Source of the DNA: Aliihoeflea sp. 40Bstr573
GTDB taxonomy: Bacteria > Pseudomonadota > Alphaproteobacteria > Rhizobiales > Rhizobiaceae
Direction: 5' to 3'
DNA length: 64,000 nucleotides
Assembly (NCBI RefSeq): GCF_024105655.1
Contig: NZ_JAAAMH010000011.1
Location: 62,001 to 126,000 of the forward strand
Position numbers and translations under genes: made by a program. Shown here piece after piece: positions 55,097-62,681 of this stretch. How positions within the stretch are numbered: position 1 is the stretch's first letter; each line of letters opens with the position of its first letter. The notes beneath the pieces were generated by a model. That model was not told where the DNA came from and did no database searches. It worked only from the letters and a program-made list of their open reading frames with translations.

Positions 55097-56581
55097 CTAG
55101 CGGTCGGAAACGATCTTCACCCGGTCGCCGACCGACAGGCTGGCGCCCGGCCCAAGCCCGTTGAGCAGCTGGAACAGTTCCATCGGCCGGTCTGTCCCGA
55201 CCATCCGTCCCGCCATCGAGGCGACGTTGTCGCCTGCTCCGACCTGTACGACGCGGATGCGCAGCGGACGTATCTGCGCCTTTTCCGCATCAGAGAGCGT
55301 GCGGAAGCTCGCCGCCACGGAATTCGCGACGGCCTGCAGATTGTTGCTGGCGAGCGGCGCGGCGGTCAAAAGACGATAGACCTGCCGGCCCGAGCGGATC
55401 AGCGTCACGTCGAACTGCCAGCCCTCGGCGCGCGCCTGCGCGTTCACCGCTTCGTTGCCGTTGATCGTCGTCTGCCGCACTGACGCCGGATCGAGCCCGG
55501 CGACCCAGCCCGACTGCACATAGGCGGCAAGGGACTGGCGCGGCTCCACCGTCACGCCATCGAAGCGCACGGCCATGTCGCCCGGCCCTGCGGCGGTGAC
55601 GGCCGCGGCCGAATTGTCGATCACGAAGCCCTGCGGCACCTCGAAGGAAACGCCGAGGATCGGATGGACGAAGGACGTGCCGCGCACGAAGCCTTCCTCC
55701 GGCGTATCGCCGAAAAGCATGCCGTCGATGCCGTCGAGAAATGCATTGCGCTCGCGGTTGCCGACGCCCGGCATGCCGAACTGGCGCGCATGGCGCGTGG
55801 CAAGGTCGATGCGCTGGGGCGCGTTGGGGTGGCTGGCGAGGAAGTCGAGGCTGCGATTGGCCGACGATTCCACCGTGCGCGATTCCGCATAGGCGGCCAT
55901 CGACTGCAGGAAGCGCGACGCCGCATAGGGGTCGTAACCTGCGCGGCCGATCGACTTGATGCCGATCGCATCGGCTTCCAGTTCCTGGTTGCGCGAGAAC
56001 TGCGCGAGCCGCAGCTTGCCGCGGATGAGCGCCACCTGCCCGCCGGTGTCGCCGCCGCCCAGAACGTCGGAGACGACGCGCGCGGCAAGCACCTCCTCGG
56101 CCTCCTTCTGCTGGCGCTGAATGCCGTGATTGGCCGTCACATGCGCCATCTCGTGCGCGACCACGGCCGCCACTTCCGCCGAATCGTTGGCGAGCGCGAG
56201 AAGGCCGCGCGTCAGATAGAGGAACCCGCCCGGCAGCGCGAACGCGTTGATGTTGGGCGAGTTGAGGATGGTGATCTGGTAGGTCTGGTTCGGATTTTCC
56301 GGGTCGAGCGTCAAAGAGCCGACGATGCGCGCGATCGACCGTTCGAGCTTCGGGTCGGAATATTCCCCGCCATAGGTGGCCAGGATGCGCGGATGCTGCT
56401 CACGCGCGATCGCCGCCATGCGGTCGTCGCGCGTCACGCTGTCGACGGTCACCGGATTGGCGGAGGGCTTGAAGGCGTCCTCGTTGAGCGAAGCCGCGTC
56501 GAATGCCTGGCATGAGGTCAGCGCCGTGGCCAGCATCAGGGCGATCGCGAGCCGGCCAAGGCTTCTCGGGCCGGCCTTCAT
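55097..56581 (-). CDS. M48 family metalloprotease, lipoprotein, with C-terminal LysM-like domain
   Basis: 494 residues. A lipoprotein signal ends in the lipobox LTSC (acylated Cys24). The M48 zinc site HEMAH is at 143-147 and the third ligand Glu is in NQELEADAIG. Between ~300 and 430 lies a beta-rich domain of unknown role. The last ~55 residues (VQVGAGDNVASMAGRMVGTD ... LSVGDRVKIVSD) resemble a LysM peptidoglycan-binding unit. It is related to BepA/YfgC proteins, which guard outer-membrane protein assembly, so it probably sits in the periplasm anchored by lipid. Start 56581 is chosen because it gives the signal peptide directly. Confidence 0.88.
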   Translation of the reverse strand: MKAGPRSLGRLAIALMLATALTSCQAFDAASLNEDAFKPSANPVTVDSVTRDDRMAAIAREQHPRILATYGGEYSDPKLERSIARIVGSLTLDPENPNQTYQITILNSPNINAFALPGGFLYLTRGLLALANDSAEVAAVVAHEMAHVTANHGIQRQQKEAEEVLAARVVSDVLGGGDTGGQVALIRGKLRLAQFSRNQELEADAIGIKSIGRAGYDPYAASRFLQSMAAYAESRTVESSANRSLDFLASHPNAPQRIDLATRHARQFGMPGVGNRERNAFLDGIDGMLFGDTPEEGFVRGTSFVHPILGVSFEVPQGFVIDNSAAAVTAAGPGDMAVRFDGVTVEPRQSLAAYVQSGWVAGLDPASVRQTTINGNEAVNAQARAEGWQFDVTLIRSGRQVYRLLTAAPLASNNLQAVANSVAASFRTLSDAEKAQIRPLRIRVVQVGAGDNVASMAGRMVGTDRPMELFQLLNGLGPGASLSVGDRVKIVSDR

Positions 56582-56762
56582 GCCAAAATCAGGTTCGATC
56601 GCTCGTGCGGCCAGATCGGCCTCCCAACTCTTCGACGGGACTCGGCGCGCATATCGTGGCGCGATGCCCGCGCAGACAACAGAAACCTTGAGGAAAGACA
56701 AGTCCCCTTCCGCCTGTCTGCTCTGTGCCTCGCGATTGTGGTGACATGCAGGCGTTTTGCCG

Positions 56763-57488
56763 TCAAAGCGTGGGCAGGCGTCCCGCATAATCACTGAAAA
56801 CGCTTGGTGCATCGGGTCCGAAGAAGGTCTCGGCCGGACCGTCCGCCGCGACCGTGCCGTCGGCGAGGAAAATGATTCGCCCCGCGAGCGCGCGCGCATC
56901 CTCCGGCTGGTGGGTGACGAAGACGATCGTCATGCCGGTCTTGGACGCAAGGGCGCGCACCAGTTCCACCATGTCCGCCCTCAGCGCCGGGCCGAGCGAG
57001 GCAAAGGGTTCGTCGAGAAGGAGCAAGGGCCGCTGCCGCACCAGCGCGCGGGCAATCGCGACCCGCTGGCGCTCGCCTCCCGAAAGCTCGGACGGCAAAC
57101 GCTCCTCCTTGCCCGCAAGTCCGACATCGGCGAGCGCCTCGGCGATATCGGTCCGGTCCTGCCCTGAAAGCCGCAGCCCCGGCGAACGCCCGAGCCCGAC
57201 ATTTTGCGCGACCGACAGGTGATGGAAGAGATTGTTCTCCTGGAACACCATCGACACCGGGCGCTTCGCCGGATCGAGCTCTGTCACGTCGGTTCGCTCG
57301 ATCAGGATTCGCCCGCCCTGCGGTGCCTCGAAACCGGCAACGAGGTGCAGGAGTGTCGACTTTCCAGACCCGCTGGCGCCAAGGAGTGCGACGACGCTGC
57401 CCGCCGCGATGTCGATGTCGAAGCGCATCACGGCCCCGCCGGGATAGGCGAAGCGCACCTGATCGAGTTGTAGCTGTGCGCCCGTCAT
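56763..57488 (-). CDS. thiQ: Thiamine/TPP ABC transporter ATP-binding protein
   Basis: 241 residues. Walker A GASGSGKST, signature LSGGERQR, Walker B LLLLDEPFASLGP. It powers import of thiamine and its phosphates. The start ATG overlaps the thiP stop (ATGA, 57485-57488). It is the last gene of thiBPQ, which is under a TPP riboswitch, so it is repressed by intracellular TPP. Confidence 0.95.
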   Translation of the reverse strand: MTGAQLQLDQVRFAYPGGAVMRFDIDIAAGSVVALLGASGSGKSTLLHLVAGFEAPQGGRILIERTDVTELDPAKRPVSMVFQENNLFHHLSVAQNVGLGRSPGLRLSGQDRTDIAEALADVGLAGKEERLPSELSGGERQRVAIARALVRQRPLLLLDEPFASLGPALRADMVELVRALASKTGMTIVFVTHQPEDARALAGRIIFLADGTVAADGPAETFFGPDAPSVFSDYAGRLPTL

Positions 57489-59095
57489 ATCCGCCTTCGC
57501 CCGAACCATTCGGCCGCCAGCATCAGGATCAGCGTCAAAAGCGCAAGCAGCAGCGCGATCCCCGCCGCGTCCGCTGTCCGGTAGCTGCCCATGCGCGCGA
57601 GCAAGAGATAGGGAAGCGTCTGCACCGCATCCGAACCGAACAGCGCGATGACGCCGAGATCGCCGAGCGACAGCGCCATGGCAAAGGCGAAGGCGGTGCC
57701 GAGCGGGCGGCGCATCAGCGGCCAGTCGACGAGCCGCAGCCGCGCAAGGCCGCCAAGCCCAAGCGATGCCGACAGCCGGTCGTAGCGCGCTGCCGCCGCA
57801 TCATGCGCCGGCCGGATGACCCTCAGTGCAAATGGCAGCGCCATGACGGCATTGACCGCGACCACCATCGGCGCGGCCAGCGCCAGCACGTTGCCCGACT
57901 GCCGCAACAGGATGAACCAACCGGCGCCGACCACGATCGGCGGCACGACAAGCACGAAGCCCGCGCCCGTATCCATCGCCCGCTCCAGAAGCCCGGCCGG
58001 CCCGCCCCGCCGCGCCACTTCCAGCCGCTGGCGCGCCCGCACGAGCGAAACCGCCAGGAGCAGCGTTCCGCCGGCGGCAAGCGCGGAAAGCTGGAGGCTC
58101 GTGATCGCCGCCGCATGCACGGCCGGATCTCCCGCCAGCCGCGCCAGTTCCGCCCGCAGGCCCGAAACGACGACCGCCGCCATCGGCGCGGCGACGAACA
58201 CGAAGGCCAGCGCGATCAAGATCCCGTCCGCCAGGCGCCCCGCCGAGCCGCGATGCGCCGGCCGCCTTGCGACCGTTGCCATCGCCGCGTCGCCAACCAG
58301 GTCTCCGACCGCCTTGCGCAGCGCAAGCACGGCGGCAAGCGTCAGCGCCACCTGCACGGCCACCAGCGCAACCGCGCGCGCCGGGTCGAAATCGAAGCGC
58401 AGCGCCTGGTAGATCGCGACCTCCAGCGTCGTCGCACGCGGCCCGCCGCCGAGGATCAGGACGATGGTGAAGGACGTCACGCACAGCATGAAGACGAGGC
58501 CCGCGACGCCGGCAAGGCTTGCACGTATCACCGGCCATTCGACGAACCGGAACGTCGCCCAAGGTCCGAAGCCGAGCTGGCTCGCCAGCCGCCACCGGTC
58601 GTTCGGCACCGTCTCGAGCGCCTGCAGGAAAAGCCGCGTCGCCAGCGGCACGTTGAAGAAGGCATGCGCCACGAGAATGCCGGGCAAGCCATATATCCCC
58701 GGCCAGCGCGCCCCCCCCAGCGCCGTCAGCGGCTCGGCAAGCAGCCCCGCCCGCCCCAGGAGTGCCAGAATGCCAAGCGCCGCGACGATCGCCGGCAGGG
58801 CGAGCGGCACCGCGAACAGCGCCAGCAACCACCGCCGGCCGAAGAAATCCGGCCGCCGCGCCAAGGCGCGGGCGACGAAGATGGCCGGCACGACGGAAAC
58901 GAGCATCGACAGCGCCGCTTGCCACAGCGTGAAGCGTGCGACGCGCACGAGATAGGTATCGAATGCGCTGACCGCGCCGGAAGGATCCCGCGCGCCTTCG
59001 ACGATCAACCCCGCGAACGCCCCGCCGAGGAGGAGGGCGATGGCGCCGAGGGCGAAGATGCCGGGTGTGACCGCCCCCAGGCGCAAGCGCTTCAA
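57485..59095 (-). CDS. thiP: Thiamine/TPP ABC transporter permease
   Basis: 536 residues, a fused two-domain permease with about 12 helices, as in ThiP. Both halves have an EAA-like loop (ALETVPNDRWRLASQLGFGP and the second near RYDRLSASLGLGGLARLRLVDWP). The most upstream start is a TTG at 59095, 7 bp after the thiB stop; a GTG eight codons later is the alternative, and no ATG lies near the N-terminus. Co-transcribed with thiB and thiQ. Confidence 0.94.
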   Translation of the reverse strand: MKRLRLGAVTPGIFALGAIALLLGGAFAGLIVEGARDPSGAVSAFDTYLVRVARFTLWQAALSMLVSVVPAIFVARALARRPDFFGRRWLLALFAVPLALPAIVAALGILALLGRAGLLAEPLTALGGARWPGIYGLPGILVAHAFFNVPLATRLFLQALETVPNDRWRLASQLGFGPWATFRFVEWPVIRASLAGVAGLVFMLCVTSFTIVLILGGGPRATTLEVAIYQALRFDFDPARAVALVAVQVALTLAAVLALRKAVGDLVGDAAMATVARRPAHRGSAGRLADGILIALAFVFVAAPMAAVVVSGLRAELARLAGDPAVHAAAITSLQLSALAAGGTLLLAVSLVRARQRLEVARRGGPAGLLERAMDTGAGFVLVVPPIVVGAGWFILLRQSGNVLALAAPMVVAVNAVMALPFALRVIRPAHDAAAARYDRLSASLGLGGLARLRLVDWPLMRRPLGTAFAFAMALSLGDLGVIALFGSDAVQTLPYLLLARMGSYRTADAAGIALLLALLTLILMLAAEWFGRRRI

Positions 59096-59102
59096 ATCCC
59101 GA

Positions 59103-60104
59103 TCACCTGTTCATCACCGCCAGCCACTCATCCACCCACGCCGCACGGTTGGCGGCGATCTCCTCCGGGGGCAATTGCAGCGCATCTTCCGGCGCGACGG
59201 CGTCCTCGAACACCGGATTGAGCGGCTCCGAGGTCGGCCCCGCCGGAAACATCCAGTTGTGTTCCGGAATGGCGTCCTGAAACCCCGGCCCTGTCATGAA
59301 GGTCAGGAATTCCTTCGTCAGAGGGTTCTCCGCGCCTTTCACCGTCGCCGCGGCGACTTCCACCTGCAGGTAATGTCCCTCCTCGAAGATCGCCGCCTGG
59401 TAGCGGTCGGTGCGCTCGGCGATCTGGTGATAGGCGGGCGACGTCGTATAGGAGAGCACCATCGGCGCCTCGCCGGAGGTGAAGAGCCCGTACGCCTCGC
59501 TCCAGCCGGGCGTCACGGTCAGCACCCGCGCCGAAAGCTTCTGCCACGCCGCTTCGGCTTCCTCGCCATAGACCGCCTTCATCCACAAAAGCAGGCCGAG
59601 CCCCGGCGTCGATGTGCGCGGGTCCTGGATGACGATCTTCTGTTCCGCGTCACCGTCGACGAGTTCGGCAAGGCTCGCGGGCGGCGTGGCGATCGCCTCC
59701 GTGTCGTAGACGAAGGCGAAATAGCCGTAGTCGAATGGCACGAACATGTCGTCCGTCCAGCCGCCGGGCACCGAGACGGCTTCCAGCGAAACGCCATGCG
59801 GGGCGAACAGGCCGCTCTCGCGCGCTTCATGGGTCAGGTTCGTGTCGAGGCCGAGCACGATATCGGCCTCGGTGCCCTCGCCCTCCAGCTTCAACCGGTT
59901 CAACAGCGCGACGCCGTCGGCTGCCGATACGAAGTCGACCGTGCAGCCGCACTCGGCCTCGAAGGCGGTCTTGACCAGCGGTCCCGGCCCCCATTCGGCG
60001 GTGAAGCTCTCATAGGTATAGACGGTCAGCGTTTCCTGCGCAGTCGCGGGCAGCGCCAGTATTGCCGCCAGAACGCTGCCTGTGAGAATGGGAATGGATT
60101 TCAT
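59103..60104 (-). CDS. thiB: Thiamine/TPP-binding periplasmic protein
   Basis: 333 residues. A Sec signal peptide ([23 protein letters not shown]) precedes a family 1 binding protein with [18 protein letters not shown], the standard ThiB opening, and [17 protein letters not shown]. Two ATG codons (60107 and 60104) follow AGGAGG; 60104 gives the better spacing. It binds thiamine, TMP and TPP in the periplasm. The leader carries a TPP riboswitch and a stem that can hide the ribosome site. Confidence 0.96.
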   Translation of the reverse strand: MKSIPILTGSVLAAILALPATAQETLTVYTYESFTAEWGPGPLVKTAFEAECGCTVDFVSAADGVALLNRLKLEGEGTEADIVLGLDTNLTHEARESGLFAPHGVSLEAVSVPGGWTDDMFVPFDYGYFAFVYDTEAIATPPASLAELVDGDAEQKIVIQDPRTSTPGLGLLLWMKAVYGEEAEAAWQKLSARVLTVTPGWSEAYGLFTSGEAPMVLSYTTSPAYHQIAERTDRYQAAIFEEGHYLQVEVAAATVKGAENPLTKEFLTFMTGPGFQDAIPEHNWMFPAGPTSEPLNPVFEDAVAPEDALQLPPEEIAANRAAWVDEWLAVMNR

Positions 60105-60107
60105 CAT

Positions 60108-60145
60108 GCGCCTCCTTGTCAAACACGGGGTTGAAGGACAGGCGC
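60108..60145 (-). promoter_or_regulatory. Possible Shine-Dalgarno sequestering stem of the TPP switch
   Basis: On the RNA, GCGCCTGTCCTT (60145-60134) can pair with AAGGAGGCGC (60117-60108), which contains the thiB ribosome site: GCGCCT with AGGCGC and CCTT with AAGG, with a 2-base GU bulge. It lies between the riboswitch and the start codon and suggests translational control. Confidence 0.5.
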
Positions 60146-60161
60146 TTCGATCTTCGCGTCT

Positions 60162-60242
60162 AATCCCTCCGCCGGTACAAACCGGATCAGGTTCTGCGGG
60201 TTGGCATTCGCCTCTCAGCCGCGCACGCGGCACCCCGTTAGA
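60162..60242 (-). promoter_or_regulatory. TPP riboswitch (THI element) upstream of thiBPQ
   Basis: Reading the minus strand: GGGGTGCC, then GGCTGAGAGG (complement of 60211-60220), then ACCCGCAGAACCTGATCCGG, ending GGAGGGATT (complement of 60162-60170). These are the conserved CUGAGA and ACCUGAUC cores of TPP aptamers in the right order. It lies 58 bases before the thiB start. TPP binding would lower expression of the importer. Confidence 0.96.
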
Positions 60243-60424
60243 GTGCTTCAAGACATAGAATGAGCCGCCCGCAGGCGCAAGATCGGCCAGCTACGCTAAC
60301 CAATTTCCCGCATCGATCGCATTTCCCGATTATTCAATCGATTGGAGAACTTGGCGCGGCATTCCGTTTGTCGAACCCATCTGCTATGCGCCTTGCCGAT
60401 CATATCATCAGGAGAATTTGCAAG

Positions 60425-61450
60425 ATGACGGAACGTCTCGAAGACATCGCGCTCGCCATGGTCGCCGACGGCAAGGGCATTCTGGCCGCCGACGAAAGCT
60501 CCGGCACGATCAAGAAGCGTTTCGACGCCATTGGGGTGGAATCGACCGAAGAGAACCGCCGCGACTATCGCGAGATGATGTTCCGGGCCGACGACGCCAT
60601 GAAAAACCACATCTCCGGCGTCATTCTCTATGACGAGACGATCCGCCAGAAGGCCGCCGACGGCACCCCGCTCGTCGACATCATCAAGGCCGCAGGCGCC
60701 ATCCCCGGCATCAAGGTCGACGCAGGCGCCAAGCCGCTCGCCGGCTTTCCGGGCGACACGATCACCGAAGGCCTCGACGGCCTGCGCGAGCGCTTGGCCG
60801 AGTATTACGAGCTCGGCGCGCGCTTTGCCAAATGGCGCGCCGTGATCGACATCAACGAGGAGGAGAACGTTCCTTCCGCCACCGCCATCGACGCCAACTG
60901 CCACGCGCTCGCCCGCTATGCCGCGCTCTGCCAGGAAGCCGGCATCGTCCCGATCGTCGAGCCGGAAGTCCTGATGGACGGCACGCACGATATCGACACC
61001 TGCTACGAGGTGACCAAGGTCACGCTCTTGCAGCTCTATTCCGAGCTCTATGCCGCCGACGTCAACCTCGCCGGCACGATCCTCAAGCCGAACATGGTCG
61101 TTCCCGGCAAGAAGTCGGGCACCAAGGCCTCGCCCGAACAGGTCGCCGAGAAGACGCTGAAGGTCTTCCGCGAGACCGTCCCGGTCGCCGTTCCGGGCAT
61201 CGCCTTCCTCTCCGGCGGCCAGTCCGACGAGGAAGCGACCGCCAACCTCAACGCCATGAACGCGGCCGGCCCGCTGCCATGGAAGCTCACTTTCTCCTAC
61301 GGCCGTGCCCTCCAGGCCGCCCCGCAGAAGGCCTGGGCCGGCAGACAGGAAAACGTCGCCGCCGCGCAGAAGGCCTTCGCCCACCGCGCCCGCATGAACG
61401 GCCTCGCCGCGCAGGGCAAGTGGTCGCCGGATCTCGAAAAGCAGGGCTGA
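60425..61450 (+). CDS. Fructose-bisphosphate aldolase, class I
   Basis: 341 residues of the eukaryotic-like class I family (no metal; Schiff base). GILAADESSGTIKKRF is the family N-terminal signature, and the Schiff-base Lys221 lies in GTILKPNMVVPG. LSGGQSDEEATANLNAMN and SYGRALQ bind phosphate. It interconverts fructose 1,6-bisphosphate with the triose phosphates. ATG 60425 follows CAGGAGAA. Upstream the 317-bp gap holds the TPP riboswitch on the other strand and a CAATCGATTG palindrome (60335-60344). A terminator is present at 61563. Confidence 0.96.
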   Translation: MTERLEDIALAMVADGKGILAADESSGTIKKRFDAIGVESTEENRRDYREMMFRADDAMKNHISGVILYDETIRQKAADGTPLVDIIKAAGAIPGIKVDAGAKPLAGFPGDTITEGLDGLRERLAEYYELGARFAKWRAVIDINEEENVPSATAIDANCHALARYAALCQEAGIVPIVEPEVLMDGTHDIDTCYEVTKVTLLQLYSELYAADVNLAGTILKPNMVVPGKKSGTKASPEQVAEKTLKVFRETVPVAVPGIAFLSGGQSDEEATANLNAMNAAGPLPWKLTFSYGRALQAAPQKAWAGRQENVAAAQKAFAHRARMNGLAAQGKWSPDLEKQG

Positions 61451-61476
61451 AGTCTCATCGGCATCGCGCAACGATG

Positions 61477-61529
61477 ACGCCCTCCCTCCCCTTTAGCGGC
61501 GAGAGACAATGGTGGGGTCCCCTTCGCGG
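61477..61529. repeat. Dispersed CCCTCC-type repeat, degenerate copy E
   Basis: GACGCCCTCCCTCCCCTTTA then GCGGCGAGAGACAATGGTGG and GGTCCCCTTCGCGG. Flanks match copy D (including GGTCCCCTTCGC) but the central inverted repeat is decayed. It lies after the aldolase gene. Confidence 0.75.
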
Positions 61530-61562
61530 AAACCCTTCCCCGCCCCGGTCACAGTGACGCAG

Positions 61563-61595
61563 AAGCCCGGATACCAACCATCCGGGCTTTTTCTT
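61563..61595 (+). terminator. Rho-independent terminator after the aldolase gene
   Basis: AAGCCCGGA (61563-61571) / TCCGGGCTT (61581-61589) with a 9-base loop, then a TTTTTC run. Located beyond repeat copy E and 29 bases before the next gene. Confidence 0.85.
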
Positions 61596-61623
61596 TCCGC
61601 CCCCGCGCTTTTATATACGCGCC

Positions 61624-62355
61624 ATGCCCAGCCTTCTTCCACTCCTCACCTGGCTCGCCTTCCCGGTCTATGTCTGGCAGGGGCTTGGCGTGCGCCGCCG
61701 CGTGCAGCGCATGCTGCCGGCGCAGGGCCCGGTGATCCACCGCATCGACGGCACCGGCGAGCCGATCAACCTTCTCGTTCTCGGCGATTCCTCTGCCGCC
61801 TCCGTTGGCGTCGAGAGCTCCGAGCGCGGCCTTGCCGCCCGCATCGCCCACCGTGCGCACGCGGCGACCGGCCGGCCCGTCGTGTGGCGTGCCGCCGGCT
61901 TCAACTCCGCCACGGCCGGCCGCCTGCGCGACCATGTCGTGCCCAACATGGACCCCGGCCACTGGACGCATCTGGTGCTGACGGTCGGCTCCAACGACGC
62001 CAAGAACTTCCACACCGGCGCCCGCTTCAACCGCGAATTCGGCACGCTGCTCTACGCCCTTCGCGCCAAATGGCCCGAGGCGCGCGTCGTCTGGTCGCCG
62101 GTCGTGGAAATGTCGCTGATGCCCGCTTTGCCGCCCGCGCTCGGCCGCATCCTCGAAATCCGCGCCGGGCTGATCAACTATTGGGGCCATCGCCTGTGCC
62201 TGGAACGCGGCGCCGTGCCCGCCACCCGCCTGCCGATCGACGATCCTGTCGCCGGCTTTTCGCTCGACGGCTTCCACGCATCCGAAGCCGGCTACGACCG
62301 CTGGGCCGAGCACCTTCTCCCGCTGCTTCTCGACACGACGATTACCGAAGCCTGA
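61624..62355 (+). CDS. SGNH/GDSL-family hydrolase (esterase-like)
   Basis: 243 residues. An N-terminal hydrophobic segment (residues 1-20) could be a membrane anchor. SGNH blocks: block I LLVLGDSSAASVGV (nucleophile Ser in GDSS), block III LTVGSNDAKNF, and block V SLDGFHASEAGYDRWAE (catalytic Asp and His). The family includes esterases, lipases and acyl-transfer or deacetylating enzymes acting on carbohydrates. Substrate unknown. It stands alone after the aldolase terminator. Confidence 0.88.
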   Translation: MPSLLPLLTWLAFPVYVWQGLGVRRRVQRMLPAQGPVIHRIDGTGEPINLLVLGDSSAASVGVESSERGLAARIAHRAHAATGRPVVWRAAGFNSATAGRLRDHVVPNMDPGHWTHLVLTVGSNDAKNFHTGARFNREFGTLLYALRAKWPEARVVWSPVVEMSLMPALPPALGRILEIRAGLINYWGHRLCLERGAVPATRLPIDDPVAGFSLDGFHASEAGYDRWAEHLLPLLLDTTITEA

Positions 62356-62410
62356 ACCATCGTCGCAATCGACGGACGCAAAACCGCTTCGCACTTTTGC
62401 TGCGATTGCT

Positions 62411-62572
62411 TTAGTTCGGCCTCACCAGCACCGTCAGCATCATCACCGCGATCGCCGCCACGGCGATCTTCCAGAAATCGCCGCGCTTCTTCAGCCCCGG
62501 CAGGCCGAGCGGCCTGATCACCTGCACCACCATGGCGGCGATGAACAGGAACGCCACCACTTTCGTTTGCAT
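62411..62572 (-). CDS. Small two-helix membrane protein, unknown function
   Basis: 53 residues: MQTKVVAFLFIAAMVVQVIR, then PLGLPGLKKRGDFWKI and a second helix AVAAIAVMMLTVLVRPN. The start at 62572 gives a compact two-helix hairpin. The pattern resembles small hypothetical proteins annotated in rhizobia. It lies between convergent (SGNH) and divergent (acyl-CoA synthetase) neighbours and is likely monocistronic. No function can be assigned. Confidence 0.65.
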   Translation of the reverse strand: MQTKVVAFLFIAAMVVQVIRPLGLPGLKKRGDFWKIAVAAIAVMMLTVLVRPN

Positions 62573-62681
62573 CTCGATCCTCGCGATTCGACCCGCCACC
62601 CTATAGCAGCCAATCCGACTTTTGCCGAACTGGACACGCCGTTCCCCGCCCGCTACCTCAAGGGCAGCAGGGAGGAACCGC

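Noticed and set aside
57323-59221. A ~630-residue plus-strand frame across thiP and part of thiB
   Set aside because: Arg/Gln/His-rich shadow of the thiamine permease with no recognisable motif or ribosome site.
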